Source: JAJDXO01 sp965221855 (GTDB lineage Bacteria; Pseudomonadota; Alphaproteobacteria; Rhodospirillales; UBA2165). Taken from it: a stretch of 64,000 nt of DNA. The translations under genes and the position numbers were made by a program. The stretch is from assembly GCA_965221855.1 (NCBI GenBank), contig CBDCSV010000005.1, positions 186,001-250,000 of the forward strand. The letters run 5' to 3'. The notes under the pieces were generated by a model that was not told the origin of the DNA, ran no database searches, and was given only the letters and a program-made list of their open reading frames with translations. Shown here in pieces: positions 27,313 to 36,540 of this stretch (positions are counted from its first letter, which is position 1; each line of letters opens with the position of its first letter).

Positions 27313-28169
27313 CGCTTCGCCAATTCCGTCCAGACCTTGCTGCCCCAACTGCGGTGAGCCATGCGGAGTGCGGCGATCAGCGCCTCACGGACCGTCTTGG
27401 CGTGGGATTTATCCAGTCTGGCCGGTGACGCATAGTCGGGGTCGCTGATTCCGCCGAAGCGGAGTTCTCCCTTTTCCGGGCGATAGATGGTGAAGATCGA
27501 GAGGCCGTTTTCCTCGTCTTCGGGCACGCCGAACAGATCCACGTTGATCTGATACTCGGCCTTGGTGAGGTCCCGGTAGGGCACCTCGGTCACGAACATG
27601 GTCGCGGCAAATTGAAATTTCCTTCCCTTGGCGCCGCAATCCAACTCGACCCCGTAGTCGGCGGTCACCTGGATTTCGTCCTCGATTTCGGTGCGCCCGT
27701 CGAAGCGGAGTTCAAAACCGCACTTGGGTTGGCCCCTGGCTTCGAGGACACCCTTCACGGGCGCTTCGACCTTGGCATCCAATAGGGGCGCCACCACGGT
27801 CTTGTAGACGAAACCCAAATCCTTGCCGTCCCGGCGGACGGCGATCCATTCGGTGCCCTTGGCGCGGCCCTTGGCCTCCACCCGGACCCCTTTTCGGAGC
27901 AGGGTCAGCCGCTTGGCCCTGATCGCCGGCCCCGCCCGCACGTTGGCGTCCGTGACCACGAGATAGGTTTTGGGAGACGGCGTCAGTTCGAAACCGCTGA
28001 ACGGGCTCCCGGTCTGGGCAACCGCCGTCCCGGCGCCGAACAGCGCCAGCGCCACGTCCAGCGCTCCGCCCAGGGCAGCGGTCATGACCGCTTTTATGGG
28101 CCTGTTCGCTCCGGATACCGGACCGGCCGGCCCCGTTATGCCGTCGCGGCGAAAAATCAGCCAGTCCAT
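27309..28169 (-). CDS. Exported bacterial SH3-domain protein
   Basis: A 286-residue protein with an N-terminal hydrophobic region (residues ~26-51, AVMTAALGGALDVALALFGA) that looks like an export signal preceded by a long basic lead; an internal start at the AVMT methionine (residue 29) is plausible. Residues ~68-130 match a bacterial SH3 domain (YLVVTDANVRAGPAIRAKRLTLLRKG..EWIAVRRDGKDLGFVYKTVV). The C-terminal 150 residues show no family I recognise. It converges with purD (4-bp overlap) and is divergent from gcrA. Confidence 0.75.
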   Translation of the reverse strand: MDWLIFRRDGITGPAGPVSGANRPIKAVMTAALGGALDVALALFGAGTAVAQTGSPFSGFELTPSPKTYLVVTDANVRAGPAIRAKRLTLLRKGVRVEAKGRAKGTEWIAVRRDGKDLGFVYKTVVAPLLDAKVEAPVKGVLEARGQPKCGFELRFDGRTEIEDEIQVTADYGVELDCGAKGRKFQFAATMFVTEVPYRDLTKAEYQINVDLFGVPEDEENGLSIFTIYRPEKGELRFGGISDPDYASPARLDKSHAKTVREALIAALRMAHRSWGSKVWTELAKR

Positions 28170-28181
28170 AGCCCGGAAAAA

Positions 28182-28190
28182 CTATCCACA
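28182..28190 (+). promoter_or_regulatory. DnaA-box-like 9-mer upstream of gcrA
   Basis: CTATCCACA differs from the DnaA-box consensus TTATCCACA at one base. It lies in the 192-bp divergent gap between the SH3 gene and gcrA, about 170 bp before the gcrA start. In Caulobacter, DnaA activates gcrA transcription, so the position is suggestive, but a single near-match can occur by chance. Confidence 0.35.
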
Positions 28191-28361
28191 GGAAATTGCC
28201 ACTAAATCTGGGTAAGACCTTGCAGCTAAACCGCAATATATAGTACAAAATTTGACGCTCACCGGGCAAGATAATCATTAATCGGCGGAATTCCGGGGTT
28301 TCGCGGCGAGGGATCGGTCCGAGGGGCGGGACAATAACATTGAACAGAGGATCCGATCCGC

Positions 28362-28727
28362 ATGACCACACCCTTTGAATGGACCGACGAACGCGTCGAA
28401 GAGCTCAAGAAGATGTGGGATACCGGTTTGTCGGCCAGTGAAATAGGCCGCCGGCTGGGCATCACCAAGAACGCCGTCGTCGGCAAGGTGCGGCGGCTCG
28501 ATCTCGCCATGCGCCGGGCGCCGGCGCCGGTGAAGATCGAAGTCAATGTGGTCACCCTCGACCGGCTGGGCACCAATATGTGCTCGTGGCCGGTGGGCGA
28601 TCCGGGATCGGAGGATTTCCGTTTCTGCGGCGAACCGGCCGTTCCGGGCAAGCCGTATTGCCAAGCCCACTGCAAGATTGCCTATGTGGCCAACACCAAG
28701 AACCGCAAGCGCGAAGAGGCCGCCTAA
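28362..28727 (+). CDS. gcrA: GcrA family cell-cycle regulator
   Basis: A 121-residue GcrA-type protein. The N-terminal helix-turn-helix (FEWTDERVEELKKMWDTGLSASEIGRRLGITKNAVVGKVRRL) is diagnostic. GcrA binds sigma-70 RNA polymerase holoenzyme and activates promoters that carry CcrM-methylated GANTC sites, so it is a cell-cycle regulator specific to Alphaproteobacteria. The C-terminal cysteine/histidine cluster (MCSWP, FRFCGE, YCQAHC) is conserved in the family and may bind metal. It is shorter than Caulobacter GcrA (about 170 residues), as in many Rhodospirillales. Confidence 0.92.
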   Translation: MTTPFEWTDERVEELKKMWDTGLSASEIGRRLGITKNAVVGKVRRLDLAMRRAPAPVKIEVNVVTLDRLGTNMCSWPVGDPGSEDFRFCGEPAVPGKPYCQAHCKIAYVANTKNRKREEAA

Positions 28728-29126
28728 CCCGAACAGCCGCCGCGGTTGTCTACTGACCTGGTTAATTTCTTGGCAGCGCGGCTCCACAATTCCGACTCGC
28801 CACACCCAACGAACGGGAACTTTTCAGTCCCGTTTGACATCAGGTCGGATTGCAGGTAGGTGGTGGCGATGTGGATCGGCGGCCGTCGCGCCGACATCCA
28901 CCCCCGGCGTTTGGGACAGGAGTCAAAAAAAGAAAAACAAGAACACGTCTCAAACTGATTTAAGTTCCGATTAGCCGCTTTCCGGCTCTCCACCGGAAAG
29001 TTCTCTCAAGAACCCAAAAACAGCGTGTGATCCGATGCCGCAATGCGTACGCGAAATTGCGGGCGGGCGCGTTCATCGTTCAACGGCTCCTTGGAACCCC
29101 CGACCCGGACAAGGAAAGGACCACCT
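28728..29126 (+). other. Intergenic region with three hairpins, no gene seen
   Basis: This 399-bp gap between gcrA and the haloperoxidase-like gene has no convincing coding frame. It holds an AACGGGA/TCCCGTT stem near 28810-28835, a GATGT-CGGCG/CGCCG-ACATC structure near 28876-28906 and a perfect 8-bp stem CTTTCCGG/CCGGAAAG at 28978-29000. An A-rich stretch lies at 28926-28940. Any of these could end gcrA transcription, but none has a strong T-run. A ribosome site AAGGAAAGGA at 29111-29120 serves the next gene. Confidence 0.5.
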
Positions 29127-30515
29127 TTGAGTATTTCCAGACGACATTTCCTCGCCGCCGCTACAGCGGCTTCCACGCTGACCGCGGCCGGTTGCGCGGG
29201 CCCGTACGTCGCCTCCTACGGACATCGCTCGTCCTATGCGACCCAGATCCTGAAACCGCAGAATCGGAACACGGTCTTCCTCTGGGTGGACACGGCCCTG
29301 CAGCAGGTCCGGGACCAGAGAGTCCTGACTCCGCGCGCCGCGTACAATTACGGGCTGGCCACCGCCGCCGGCTTTCTTGCCGCCAACGGCGTCGTCCAGG
29401 CCTACGACGAGCCCTTCGGCATCGGCACCGGCCCGCGCAACGCGGATCCGGAAGTCGCCTACGGCGTCGCCTTTGCAGCCGCGGCGGCGGAAGCGTTCCA
29501 GCAGCCTTTCCTGTTCGAACGGATGGCTTTCCTGAATCGTTTTCCCAACGGCGAGGCGAAGTCACTCGGCGTCGAGTGGGGCCGCACCGCGGGCCGCCGC
29601 GTGCTCGACCTGCGCACGGATGACGGCTCGGAGCCGAGCGAGGTCAACTACTATCTGGGGCGCTACGACCGGCGGGCGGATTCGCTGCGATGGCGCCCGA
29701 CAGGCCCGTTCTACGGCGCTTCGCCGGGGCCCGCATTCGCTTCCTTCGACCGCTGTCTCTATCCGGGCCACGGCATGATCAAGCCGTGGACGATGAAGAG
29801 CGGGTCGCAGTTCCGCGTGGCCGGATTCTACGATTCGCGGAGCCCCGAGTTCACCGAGGAATTCGACACCATCCGACGGCTTGGAGGGATGGACAGCACA
29901 ATCAGGACCGCCGACGAGTCGGAGATCGCGCTGTTCTGGGAAGACGGCCCGTGGGGCATCACCCCGCCCGGGCACATGATCTACATCGCCATGCAGCTTC
30001 TGCAGGATCGGGACCTGTCCTTCATCGAGCTCGCCCGCGCATTTGCGCTGATCGGCATGACCCAGTGCGATGCGTCCATCTGCGCCTGGGACAACAAGTA
30101 TCACTACGACATCGTCCGCCCCGAGAGCGCGATTCGCGTCCGGGCGCCGGCATTCCGGAATCCGGACCGGCGCGTGGCCCTCTAACCCGGCTGGCAGAGC
30201 TATATCCCGACGCCCGAATTTCCCGCCTACACATCCGGCCACTCCACTTTCGGCGCCGCCGCGGCCGAGATGATCGCGCTGCTCCTCGGCCGGGACGACG
30301 TGGCCTTTTCCGGACGCTCGCCGGATGAGGTGTTGTGGCCGCAATTGCAGGGCGTGACCCGACGTTGGACCAGCCTGAGCCACATGGCGGACGAAAACGG
30401 GCTGAGCAGGCTCTATGGCGGAGTCCACTGGGCGACCGACAATGACCAGGGGCTGAAATCCGGGCGGGCGCTCGCCAGGCACGCCTTCCATACCACCTTT
30501 CCGGCGAAGGCGTGA
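29127..30515 (+). pseudogene. Vanadium haloperoxidase-like (PAP2 superfamily) gene, broken by in-frame TAA
   Basis: A TTG start at 29127 follows AAGGAAAGGA and gives a twin-arginine lipoprotein-like signal (SRRHFL then LTAAGC). The frame stops at TAA 30183-30185 (codon 353) and continues in the same frame to 30515, for 462 codons in total. The first part has the RP block (DIVRPESAIR); the vanadate-pocket motifs YTSGHSTFGAA and GGVHWATDNDQG lie after the stop. Any product ending at 353 would lack the phosphate/vanadate site. A tyrosine codon (TAC/TAT) mutated to TAA would explain it. TAA is not used for recoding, so this is a nonsense mutation or a sequence error. Confidence 0.82.
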
Positions 30516-30519
30516 CGGC

Positions 30520-31551
30520 ATGACTGCGAACCTCGTTCGGCGGGCCGTGCTTCCCGCAGCGCTCATCGCGGCCGGCATGGCCGCAGTCGGCTCCGCAACC
30601 GCGCAATCTGTGTCCCTGAACTACGAAAACCTGTCGTCCATGGAGGAGCCGCTCGCCGTCGAACTCGGCGATGTGACCGCCACCCTGACCGGCTTGGTCG
30701 ACGCGCGGTTGAGCGTCGATCACGAGGACGGGAACGACACGGATACGGGCACGATCGCGAACTTCCAGGTCAGCGCCCGGACGCAATTGCCGAACCGCTG
30801 GCGGGTCGATCTCTCCTATTTCGGCCAGCATGCCTCGGACCCGACGACCACATTCGGCGGGGGCGACGGCTATACGGACAATGCGGCGCTGTCGGTCGGC
30901 AGCTATTGGGGCACGGTGTCGGGCGGCAACGTCTCGGGTGTGGTGCGCGAAATGACGCGGCGCATGCGCGGGGCCGGCAACGCCGCGCTGGTATTCGACG
31001 ATTTCCTGGGATCGCGGGAAGACCTGGGCGGCGGCTATACGGGACGCTTCGGTCCGTGGGTCATGGGCCTCGCCGTGGATGAAGACGGCGGTCTCGACCT
31101 CGGGGCGTCCTTCCAGCGCCCGGACGGCGCCAGGGATTGGCGATTGGCCTTGCGGGCGGCCGAGGGCAACTTCGATTCAAGCGGCGGACAGCGGTTTGAC
31201 ACCAAAGGCCTCGGTCTCGTCGGCGAAGTCATCTACGGCAGCACGACCCTGGACGCAGGCGCGGGCTATGAACGCCTGTCGTCGAGCGGACCGGACCTGG
31301 ACCGGCGCTATGCTTCCGTCGGCATGCGCACGAAAGCGGGCGTACTTTCCCTTTCCCTCGAGGGTCATGCCGGCCGCATCGAGGGCAAGGACGAGGCATC
31401 CGTGGCGCTCGGCGGCCAATACGATATCGCGCGGGGATTGTCGGCCAATCTGGGCCTCAACCATGCAAAGGCCCGCGCGTCGTTCGACGGCGTCCGGTTG
31501 CTGGACATCGAGGAAACGAAAACCGTGCTTTCGCTGAGATACAGCTTCTGA
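30520..31551 (+). CDS. Outer membrane beta-barrel (porin-like) protein
   Basis: A 343-residue exported protein with a signal peptide ending near SATAQ. The rest alternates short amphipathic beta strands with glycine/aspartate-rich turns and ends in LSLRYSF, with the C-terminal aromatic residue needed for outer membrane insertion. This pattern fits a 14-16-stranded porin-like barrel. It begins 4 bp after the haloperoxidase-like gene, so the two were one operon. Substrate specificity cannot be told. Confidence 0.8.
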   Translation: MTANLVRRAVLPAALIAAGMAAVGSATAQSVSLNYENLSSMEEPLAVELGDVTATLTGLVDARLSVDHEDGNDTDTGTIANFQVSARTQLPNRWRVDLSYFGQHASDPTTTFGGGDGYTDNAALSVGSYWGTVSGGNVSGVVREMTRRMRGAGNAALVFDDFLGSREDLGGGYTGRFGPWVMGLAVDEDGGLDLGASFQRPDGARDWRLALRAAEGNFDSSGGQRFDTKGLGLVGEVIYGSTTLDAGAGYERLSSSGPDLDRRYASVGMRTKAGVLSLSLEGHAGRIEGKDEASVALGGQYDIARGLSANLGLNHAKARASFDGVRLLDIEETKTVLSLRYSF

Positions 31552-31726
31552 TCGCGAAGTTCTGCGCGGCTGCTCCAAGCCGGCAAGCGGCGAACCCGTT
31601 GCGGCCTCCGGATCGTCCACGCTCGAGGCGGGTTGCCGTCTCATAACCGGTTTCCCTTGTCGTGCATCCGCCCCTTTGGACGCACGGATTTGACAAGGGC
31701 CGCAAAATATTGTCTGAGGCCGGGCC

Positions 31727-32581
31727 ATGAGCTTTCTCGACCATATCGCCGCCTGCAACAACTTCACCGAAGGCCGTCATCGGCCGTTCGTCGTCGACGG
31801 CGCCCGGGTCGGCCACGTCGACGCGACGTTCGCCGAAATCCTCGCAAGCCATCCGGATATCTTTGTGGTCGCCGCCGATTCCGTCGGGCTGAACGATGGC
31901 CTCAAGACCTACGATGCCCGAACCCGGGCCGTCGATTGCGCGTTGCGAGCCATCAATAGTGACGGGTTGGGCCTCCCCTGGCGGGACGAGAACTACCCCG
32001 TGCTGACGGCGTGGGGCCGCGAGCCCTTCTTCGAAATGGAGCGCGCCGCGGTGCGCCGCTTCGGTGTGCGGGCGTTCGGGGTGCATATCAACGGCTATGT
32101 CAGGCGCTCCGGCGGCGGGCTCGACATGTGGATCGGCCGGCGCAGCGGCGACCGCGCGGTCTGTCCGGGGATGCTCGACAACATGGTGGCCGGCGGACAA
32201 CCGGCGGGCCTCGGGTTGATGGAAAACGTCATCAAGGAGTGCGGCGAAGAGGCCGACGTGCCGCCGGAACTGGCCGCCGCCGCCCACGCCGTCGGCGCTA
32301 TCTCCTACGTCATGGAGACGGCCGACGGGGTGAGCCCGGACACCATGTTCTGTTATGACCTGGAACTGCCCGACGACTTCGTTCCCCGGAACACGGACGG
32401 CGAAATCGCGTCTTTCGAGCGGCTGCCGATCGAAGAAGTTGCGGCGATCGTCGACAACCAATTCGCGTTCAAGTTCAACTGCAACCTGGTGATTATCGAC
32501 TTCCTCATCCGTCACGGCGTGCTGCCGCCGGAACACCCGGACTATCTCGCGCTGCTGAGAGGCCTGCGCCGGGAGGCCTGA
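31727..32581 (+). CDS. DUF4743/Nudix hydrolase
   Basis: A 284-residue protein with an N-terminal DUF4743-like region (FLDHIAACNNFTEGRHRPFVVDGARVG) and a C-terminal Nudix domain. The Nudix box is GGQPAGLGLMENVIKECGEEADV, close to GX5EX7REUXEEXGU with Lys for the usual Arg. Relatives include the Nudix part of fungal Tnr3 and plant NUDT20/24-type proteins, some of which act on damaged thiamine diphosphate. Hydrolysis of a nucleoside diphosphate-linked compound is likely; the substrate is inferred only. Confidence 0.87.
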   Translation: MSFLDHIAACNNFTEGRHRPFVVDGARVGHVDATFAEILASHPDIFVVAADSVGLNDGLKTYDARTRAVDCALRAINSDGLGLPWRDENYPVLTAWGREPFFEMERAAVRRFGVRAFGVHINGYVRRSGGGLDMWIGRRSGDRAVCPGMLDNMVAGGQPAGLGLMENVIKECGEEADVPPELAAAAHAVGAISYVMETADGVSPDTMFCYDLELPDDFVPRNTDGEIASFERLPIEEVAAIVDNQFAFKFNCNLVIIDFLIRHGVLPPEHPDYLALLRGLRREA

Positions 32582-32686
32582 GACGGCGATGAATTCCGCC
32601 GGTGGAACGCCGCTTTCGACGCCGCCAAGCCCCCGGACCAGGCGGTCCGGGCCCTGGACGACGCCGTCAACGGCAATCCGCAGGGG

Positions 32687-33292
32687 CTATTTCCCCTTCG
32701 GGGGCATGAGCGGGCCCGAAATCGGCAGCGGGTCGGCGAAGGTCCAGAGCTGACGCTCGATCGCGTCCTCCGAACAGGTATCCATCCCCACCGAGCGGGA
32801 CATGTTGCGGGACGGCATCCGCCGGCCGCCCGGCGTCAGTTCCGACGGCTCCGGACCGATGGTCATGCAGAGCGCCGGATGACCGGTCAGCGTGAGGCGC
32901 GCCTCCTTGTATTCCCAGCCCGCGAGCGGCGTGGAGCCGCATTCGACCAGCACCAGCTTGGCGCCCGCCTTGGGCGCTTCCGCCGCCACGCAGAGATCGT
33001 ACTGGGGCATGCGCAGCTCGCCGTTGTCGATGGTGTTGCGCACGAACCGCTCGTCCAGGTTCCAGATACCCTCCTTGCAGGTATGAACCGTGAGCGGACG
33101 CGTCACATTGACCCGGCCGCCGTGGCCCGGAATGTCCAGGCAGTGATGGCGCGGCTCGTCCAGCGGCAGCGCCGCCTTCAGGTAGACGCCCTCGTCGGCA
33201 TTATTCTTGGGCGCCGGCGCATTGCGCTGCGCCGCCGCATCGGCGGACCAGACTAGCAACCCGGCAACAATTCCCAAACCAATGAACCGCAT
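32687..33292 (-). CDS. Exported ricin-type beta-trefoil-like protein
   Basis: A 201-residue secreted protein (signal MRFIGLGIVAGLLVWSADAAAQ). The body has repeated blocks with cysteines and Gln/Trp ends (HHCLDIPGHGG, TCKEGIWNLDERF, LCVAAE, WEYKEARLTLTGHPALCMTIG, RQLWTFADP), which resemble an R-type lectin beta-trefoil. The ATG at 33292 has AGAGGA before it; the frame is open to 33397 without a better start. It follows the EF-hand protein gene by 11 bp on the same strand. Carbohydrate binding is an inference from fold pattern. Confidence 0.6.
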   Translation of the reverse strand: MRFIGLGIVAGLLVWSADAAAQRNAPAPKNNADEGVYLKAALPLDEPRHHCLDIPGHGGRVNVTRPLTVHTCKEGIWNLDERFVRNTIDNGELRMPQYDLCVAAEAPKAGAKLVLVECGSTPLAGWEYKEARLTLTGHPALCMTIGPEPSELTPGGRRMPSRNMSRSVGMDTCSEDAIERQLWTFADPLPISGPLMPPKGK

Positions 33293-33303
33293 GATCCTCT
33301 CCT

Positions 33304-34077
33304 TTATGCAATCTGAAATATGGATATCTCGACGTAATCGAATGTCGTGTAAGGCTCGAAGGGTGCCACGAAGACGACGGTGACGAAACCATGCCAATCG
33401 CCCGCCTCGTTTCGGGTGAACACGTCCTCGAAGGGCAGATGGGCCGTCGCCGCGTCGATCAGGCCATCGCGGGAGTTGTCGAACGGGCCGTCCCGCAGGT
33501 TGCGCAGCGGCAGATTGCGGACCTTGCCGTTGGCGAAGGCCACCTGGACGATCGCCGGGTCGATATCATAGTCGCCGAAGACCAGATTGAAGAACAGGGT
33601 CCCGCCGGGCGCGATCTGATCCTTGTCGACGACGAAATCGAAAACGAACGTCGCGTTATTGGGCGTGACCGGCCCATCGGCATCCGGCCAATGGCGGCCG
33701 GCCTGCGAGGCCGAGATCGCCAGATCGGTCCAGTTGGATCCCCGTGTCCGGATGCCGATCTTCTTGCACCCGGCGCAGGCATTGTTCACGTCGCGGATCT
33801 CGTTTGCGTCCCGGTTGTCGAAATTGTCGTCGGAAAATACGGCGACCACCCCGTCCCGGTTGAGGTCCGGGAGAAATTCACCGGGGCTGAGGACGCCGTC
33901 GCCATTGGTGTCGGCCCGGGGCGCCGGACCCAGCCGGGATGCCCGGGCGAGGGCCTGCGGTTTTTCGAAGCCGAAGCCGTCCACATCGCCGATGCGGATG
34001 AACTTGAACGGCTCGGCCGCCGCCGGCGCCGCCAGCAACAGGATCAGTCCCAACCCCAGGCATGCGCTTCGGCTCAT
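33304..34077 (-). CDS. Exported EF-hand-containing protein of unknown function
   Basis: A 257-residue secreted protein (signal MSRSACLGLGLILLLAAPAAA). Residues 56-67 (DTNGDGVLSPGE) form a canonical EF-hand calcium loop with ligands at positions 1, 3, 5, 9 and 12, and a second, weaker DLNRDGVV loop follows. The rest looks beta-rich. The ATG at 34077 overlaps the gluQRS stop as ATGA, so it is translated after it; the frame is open further upstream but that part lies inside gluQRS. No family is recognised for the C-terminal part. Confidence 0.65.
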   Translation of the reverse strand: MSRSACLGLGLILLLAAPAAAEPFKFIRIGDVDGFGFEKPQALARASRLGPAPRADTNGDGVLSPGEFLPDLNRDGVVAVFSDDNFDNRDANEIRDVNNACAGCKKIGIRTRGSNWTDLAISASQAGRHWPDADGPVTPNNATFVFDFVVDKDQIAPGGTLFFNLVFGDYDIDPAIVQVAFANGKVRNLPLRNLRDGPFDNSRDGLIDAATAHLPFEDVFTRNEAGDWHGFVTVVFVAPFEPYTTFDYVEISIFQIA

Positions 34078-34970
34078 GCCGTCTCCTCCGCCGCGGCATG
34101 CGCCATGGCCATGTTCCATATGGCGTCCGCCGAGTGACCGTCATCGCGCAAACCGCGGATGGTCTCGGACTTATCACGTTTGGAGAGCTTTCGGCCATCC
34201 TCGGCGGTCAATACGGCGTGATGATCGTAGAGCGGCGTATGGAGCCCGAGCAGCGCCTGCAGCAGCCGATGCACATGGGTCGAGGCGAATACGTCCTTGC
34301 CGCGGGTCGCCCGGGTGATGCCCTGCAGGTGATCATCGAGCGAGACCGACAGATGGTAGCTGGCCGGCGTGTCCTTGCGCGCCAAGACCACGTCGCCGAA
34401 AATCTCCGGTGCCGCGTTCTGCTCGCCGGCCCGCGCATCCTCCCAGGTCAGCGGTCCCGCCGCCGCCACCGCCGCATCGGTTTTCAGCCTGAGCGCATTG
34501 GCCTCGCCCGACGCCACGCGCCCGGCCGCCTCATCCGCCGAAAGCGCCCGGCAGATGCCGGGATAGATGAACCCGTCGGGCCCGCGGAACTCCGCCGTCC
34601 GCCGCCCCGGCTCCTGAAGGGACGCCTCGATCTCGGCCGCGATGTCGGCCCGGGTACAGAAGCAGGGATAGAGCAGGCCCGCCGCCGCCAGCCCGTCCAA
34701 CGCCGCCCGGTAGTCGGCGAAATGGCCGGACTGGCGGCGCACCGGCTCTTCCCAGGTCAGGCCCAGCCATGCCAGGTCTTCGAGAATGGCGTCTTCGAAC
34801 TCGGGCCGGCAGCGCCCCCGGTCGATATCCTCGATGCGCACCAGAAACCGGCCGCCGGCCGACTTGGCCGCCTCGTAGGCGTAAATCGCCGAATAGGCGG
34901 TCCCCAGATGGAGCAATCCCGTCGGCGACGGGGCAAATCGGGTGACGGTCCGGGTTTCGGGCTCGCTCAT
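34074..34970 (-). CDS. gluQ: Glutamyl-Q tRNA(Asp) synthetase
   Basis: A 298-residue paralogue of the GluRS catalytic domain that attaches glutamate to queuosine in tRNA(Asp). RFAPSPTGLLHLGTAYSA (HIGH region), YPCFCTRADI with zinc-type Cys residues, and KLSKRDKS (KMSKS motif) are visible, and the anticodon-binding domain is missing, as expected. It is divergent from the esterase gene. Also called yadB or gluQRS. Confidence 0.95.
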   Translation of the reverse strand: MSEPETRTVTRFAPSPTGLLHLGTAYSAIYAYEAAKSAGGRFLVRIEDIDRGRCRPEFEDAILEDLAWLGLTWEEPVRRQSGHFADYRAALDGLAAAGLLYPCFCTRADIAAEIEASLQEPGRRTAEFRGPDGFIYPGICRALSADEAAGRVASGEANALRLKTDAAVAAAGPLTWEDARAGEQNAAPEIFGDVVLARKDTPASYHLSVSLDDHLQGITRATRGKDVFASTHVHRLLQALLGLHTPLYDHHAVLTAEDGRKLSKRDKSETIRGLRDDGHSADAIWNMAMAHAAAEETA

Positions 34971-35020
34971 GATTCGGAATTCGGTTTCCCTTGGGGGGCC
35001 GGGTCATTGTCGGTAGGATC

Positions 35021-35689
35021 ATGGCCATAATGAGCGACCTTCCGCAACTCACCGGCCCCAGTTCGGGTCCCGTTGGCGGCGGCACGCCGCGGCAACTCGT
35101 CTTGCTGCTGCACGGCCTCGGCGCCGACGGCAACGATCTGATCGGTCTCGCGCCCTATTTCACGCGGGTGCTGCCGGATGCGAAGTTCGTCTCCCCCAAC
35201 GCACCGTTCCCCTGCGACATGGCGCCCATGGGATATCAGTGGTTTTCGCTGCAGGAACGGACCGAGGAAGAGATACTCAACGGCGCGCGTATGGCCCGGC
35301 CGATTCTCGACCGGTTCATTGATGAACAAATGGCGGCCTATGGACTAGGCCCGGCGGACACGGCACTGGTCGGGTTTTCCCAAGGCACCATGATGTCCCT
35401 GTTCGCGGGCCTGCGCCGGGATCGGCCGGTGGCAGGCATCCTCGGCTATTCGGGCCGCCTGGTCGGCGCCGACATCCTGGCGGACGAGATCACCGTCAGA
35501 CCGCCGGTGACGCTGATCAACGGTGATCAGGACGAACTGATCCCGGCCTCGGTACAGCCGGCGGCGGTCAATGCCCTGAAAGACGCGGGCGTCGAGGTGG
35601 ATGGCCATATCCGCCCGGGCCTCGGGCACTCCATCGATCCGGTGGGCATCGAATTGGGCTGCGAGTTCCTGGCCCGGGTTTTCGCCTGA
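35021..35689 (+). CDS. Phospholipase/carboxylesterase-family alpha/beta hydrolase
   Basis: A 222-residue serine hydrolase of the phospholipase/carboxylesterase family (ypfH/acyl-protein thioesterase type). LVLLLHGLGADGNDLIGLAPYF gives the oxyanion hole, GFSQGTMMSL carries the nucleophile Ser, NGDQDELIP the Asp and RPGLGHSIDP the His. The ATG at 35021 follows GTAGGA; a second ATG three codons later is possible. The stop shares a base with the next ATG (TGATGG). Confidence 0.9.
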   Translation: MAIMSDLPQLTGPSSGPVGGGTPRQLVLLLHGLGADGNDLIGLAPYFTRVLPDAKFVSPNAPFPCDMAPMGYQWFSLQERTEEEILNGARMARPILDRFIDEQMAAYGLGPADTALVGFSQGTMMSLFAGLRRDRPVAGILGYSGRLVGADILADEITVRPPVTLINGDQDELIPASVQPAAVNALKDAGVEVDGHIRPGLGHSIDPVGIELGCEFLARVFA

Positions 35690-35985
35690 TGGAGATCGTT
35701 CTCGTCGAATTCGCCGTCAGACCCGAAAATACCGAGGCCTGCGCGGCGGCCGTGGAGAAGCTGACCCGGGAGTTCGTCGCCCGGCAGCCGGCATTTCATG
35801 GCGCGACCATCCACATCGAAAAGCAGACGGGGACGGTGTGGAACTACATGAAGTGGGATACCTGCCAGGACTTCATCGCCTTCCGGGACTCGAACATGGA
35901 CCGCATCGGCCCCGCATTGGGTGAGTTCGGTCCGGCGGGCAAGATGCTCACCGTCGTCGCCGAGGTGGCCGCCGACCACCCCTAA
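35689..35985 (+). CDS. Antibiotic-biosynthesis-monooxygenase (ABM) fold protein
   Basis: A 98-residue dimeric alpha/beta-barrel-type protein. IVLVEFAVRPENTEACAAAVEKLTREFVARQPAFHGATIH is the typical first half of the ABM domain. Such proteins act as monooxygenases or unrelated ligand binders. Translation is coupled to the upstream esterase (TGATG). No specific substrate can be inferred. Confidence 0.8.
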   Translation: MEIVLVEFAVRPENTEACAAAVEKLTREFVARQPAFHGATIHIEKQTGTVWNYMKWDTCQDFIAFRDSNMDRIGPALGEFGPAGKMLTVVAEVAADHP

Positions 35986-36015
35986 CCCAATCGCGTCCCA
36001 AGTCTCCGCCCACAG

Positions 36016-36528
36016 CTACTCCTTCGGCGACGGCGTGTTCCTGACCCACATGTTTCCCCGCTCATGGGTCATCACGAAGGTCATGCCGTCGACCTTCCAT
36101 CCGCTGCCGGTGCGGACCAGGGTGTAGGTATAGTTGCCCCACACCTCCCACAGCGGGTCGCCGTTGCCTTCCATCTTGTTCCAGGCATAGCCGTTGGAAT
36201 AGGCCGTGGCGCGGTCGCCGTCGAGGGCGACCAGGGACCGGCCGCGCATATGGAAACTGAATTTCTTCGGGCCCAGATTACCCGACCACCCGCTGATCAG
36301 GGCATCGGCCGGGATGGTCGCCGGATCACCGCCGACCAACGACGTGAAATCCACACGGATGCGATCGGTGAAGAAGCTCCGTGCCTTGGCCCAGTTCTTG
36401 GTATCGACGGCGATATCGATCTCGACCGGCAGGCGCTGAATTTCCGCCAAATCCTCAACATGGGTCTGGGCGTTCGCGGCGGCCGGCATTATCAGCAGGG
36501 CAGCCAGGGCGAGAACCAGGGATTTCAT
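36016..36528 (-). CDS. Exported SnoaL-like (NTF2 fold) protein
   Basis: A 170-residue protein with a signal peptide (MKSLVLALAALLIMPAAANAQ) and an SnoaL/DUF4440-like domain: an N-terminal helix pair, TKNWAKARSFFTDRIRVDF, and the beta strands that end in WKVDGMTFVMTHERGN. The fold commonly forms cyclases, isomerases or binding proteins. It lies 13 bp after the Tat-exported SDR gene on the same strand, which suggests joint action in the periplasm. Confidence 0.82.
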   Translation of the reverse strand: MKSLVLALAALLIMPAAANAQTHVEDLAEIQRLPVEIDIAVDTKNWAKARSFFTDRIRVDFTSLVGGDPATIPADALISGWSGNLGPKKFSFHMRGRSLVALDGDRATAYSNGYAWNKMEGNGDPLWEVWGNYTYTLVRTGSGWKVDGMTFVMTHERGNMWVRNTPSPKE

Positions 36529-36540
36529 GATTTGCCTCCT

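Noticed and set aside
30183..30185. TAA in the haloperoxidase-like gene as a recoded codon
   Set aside because: Selenocysteine uses UGA and pyrrolysine UAG; TAA has no known recoding, and the position is not a catalytic residue.
32582..32686. Short open frame after the Nudix gene
   Set aside because: Possible ATG at 32589 gives a low-complexity peptide with no ribosome site or similarity.
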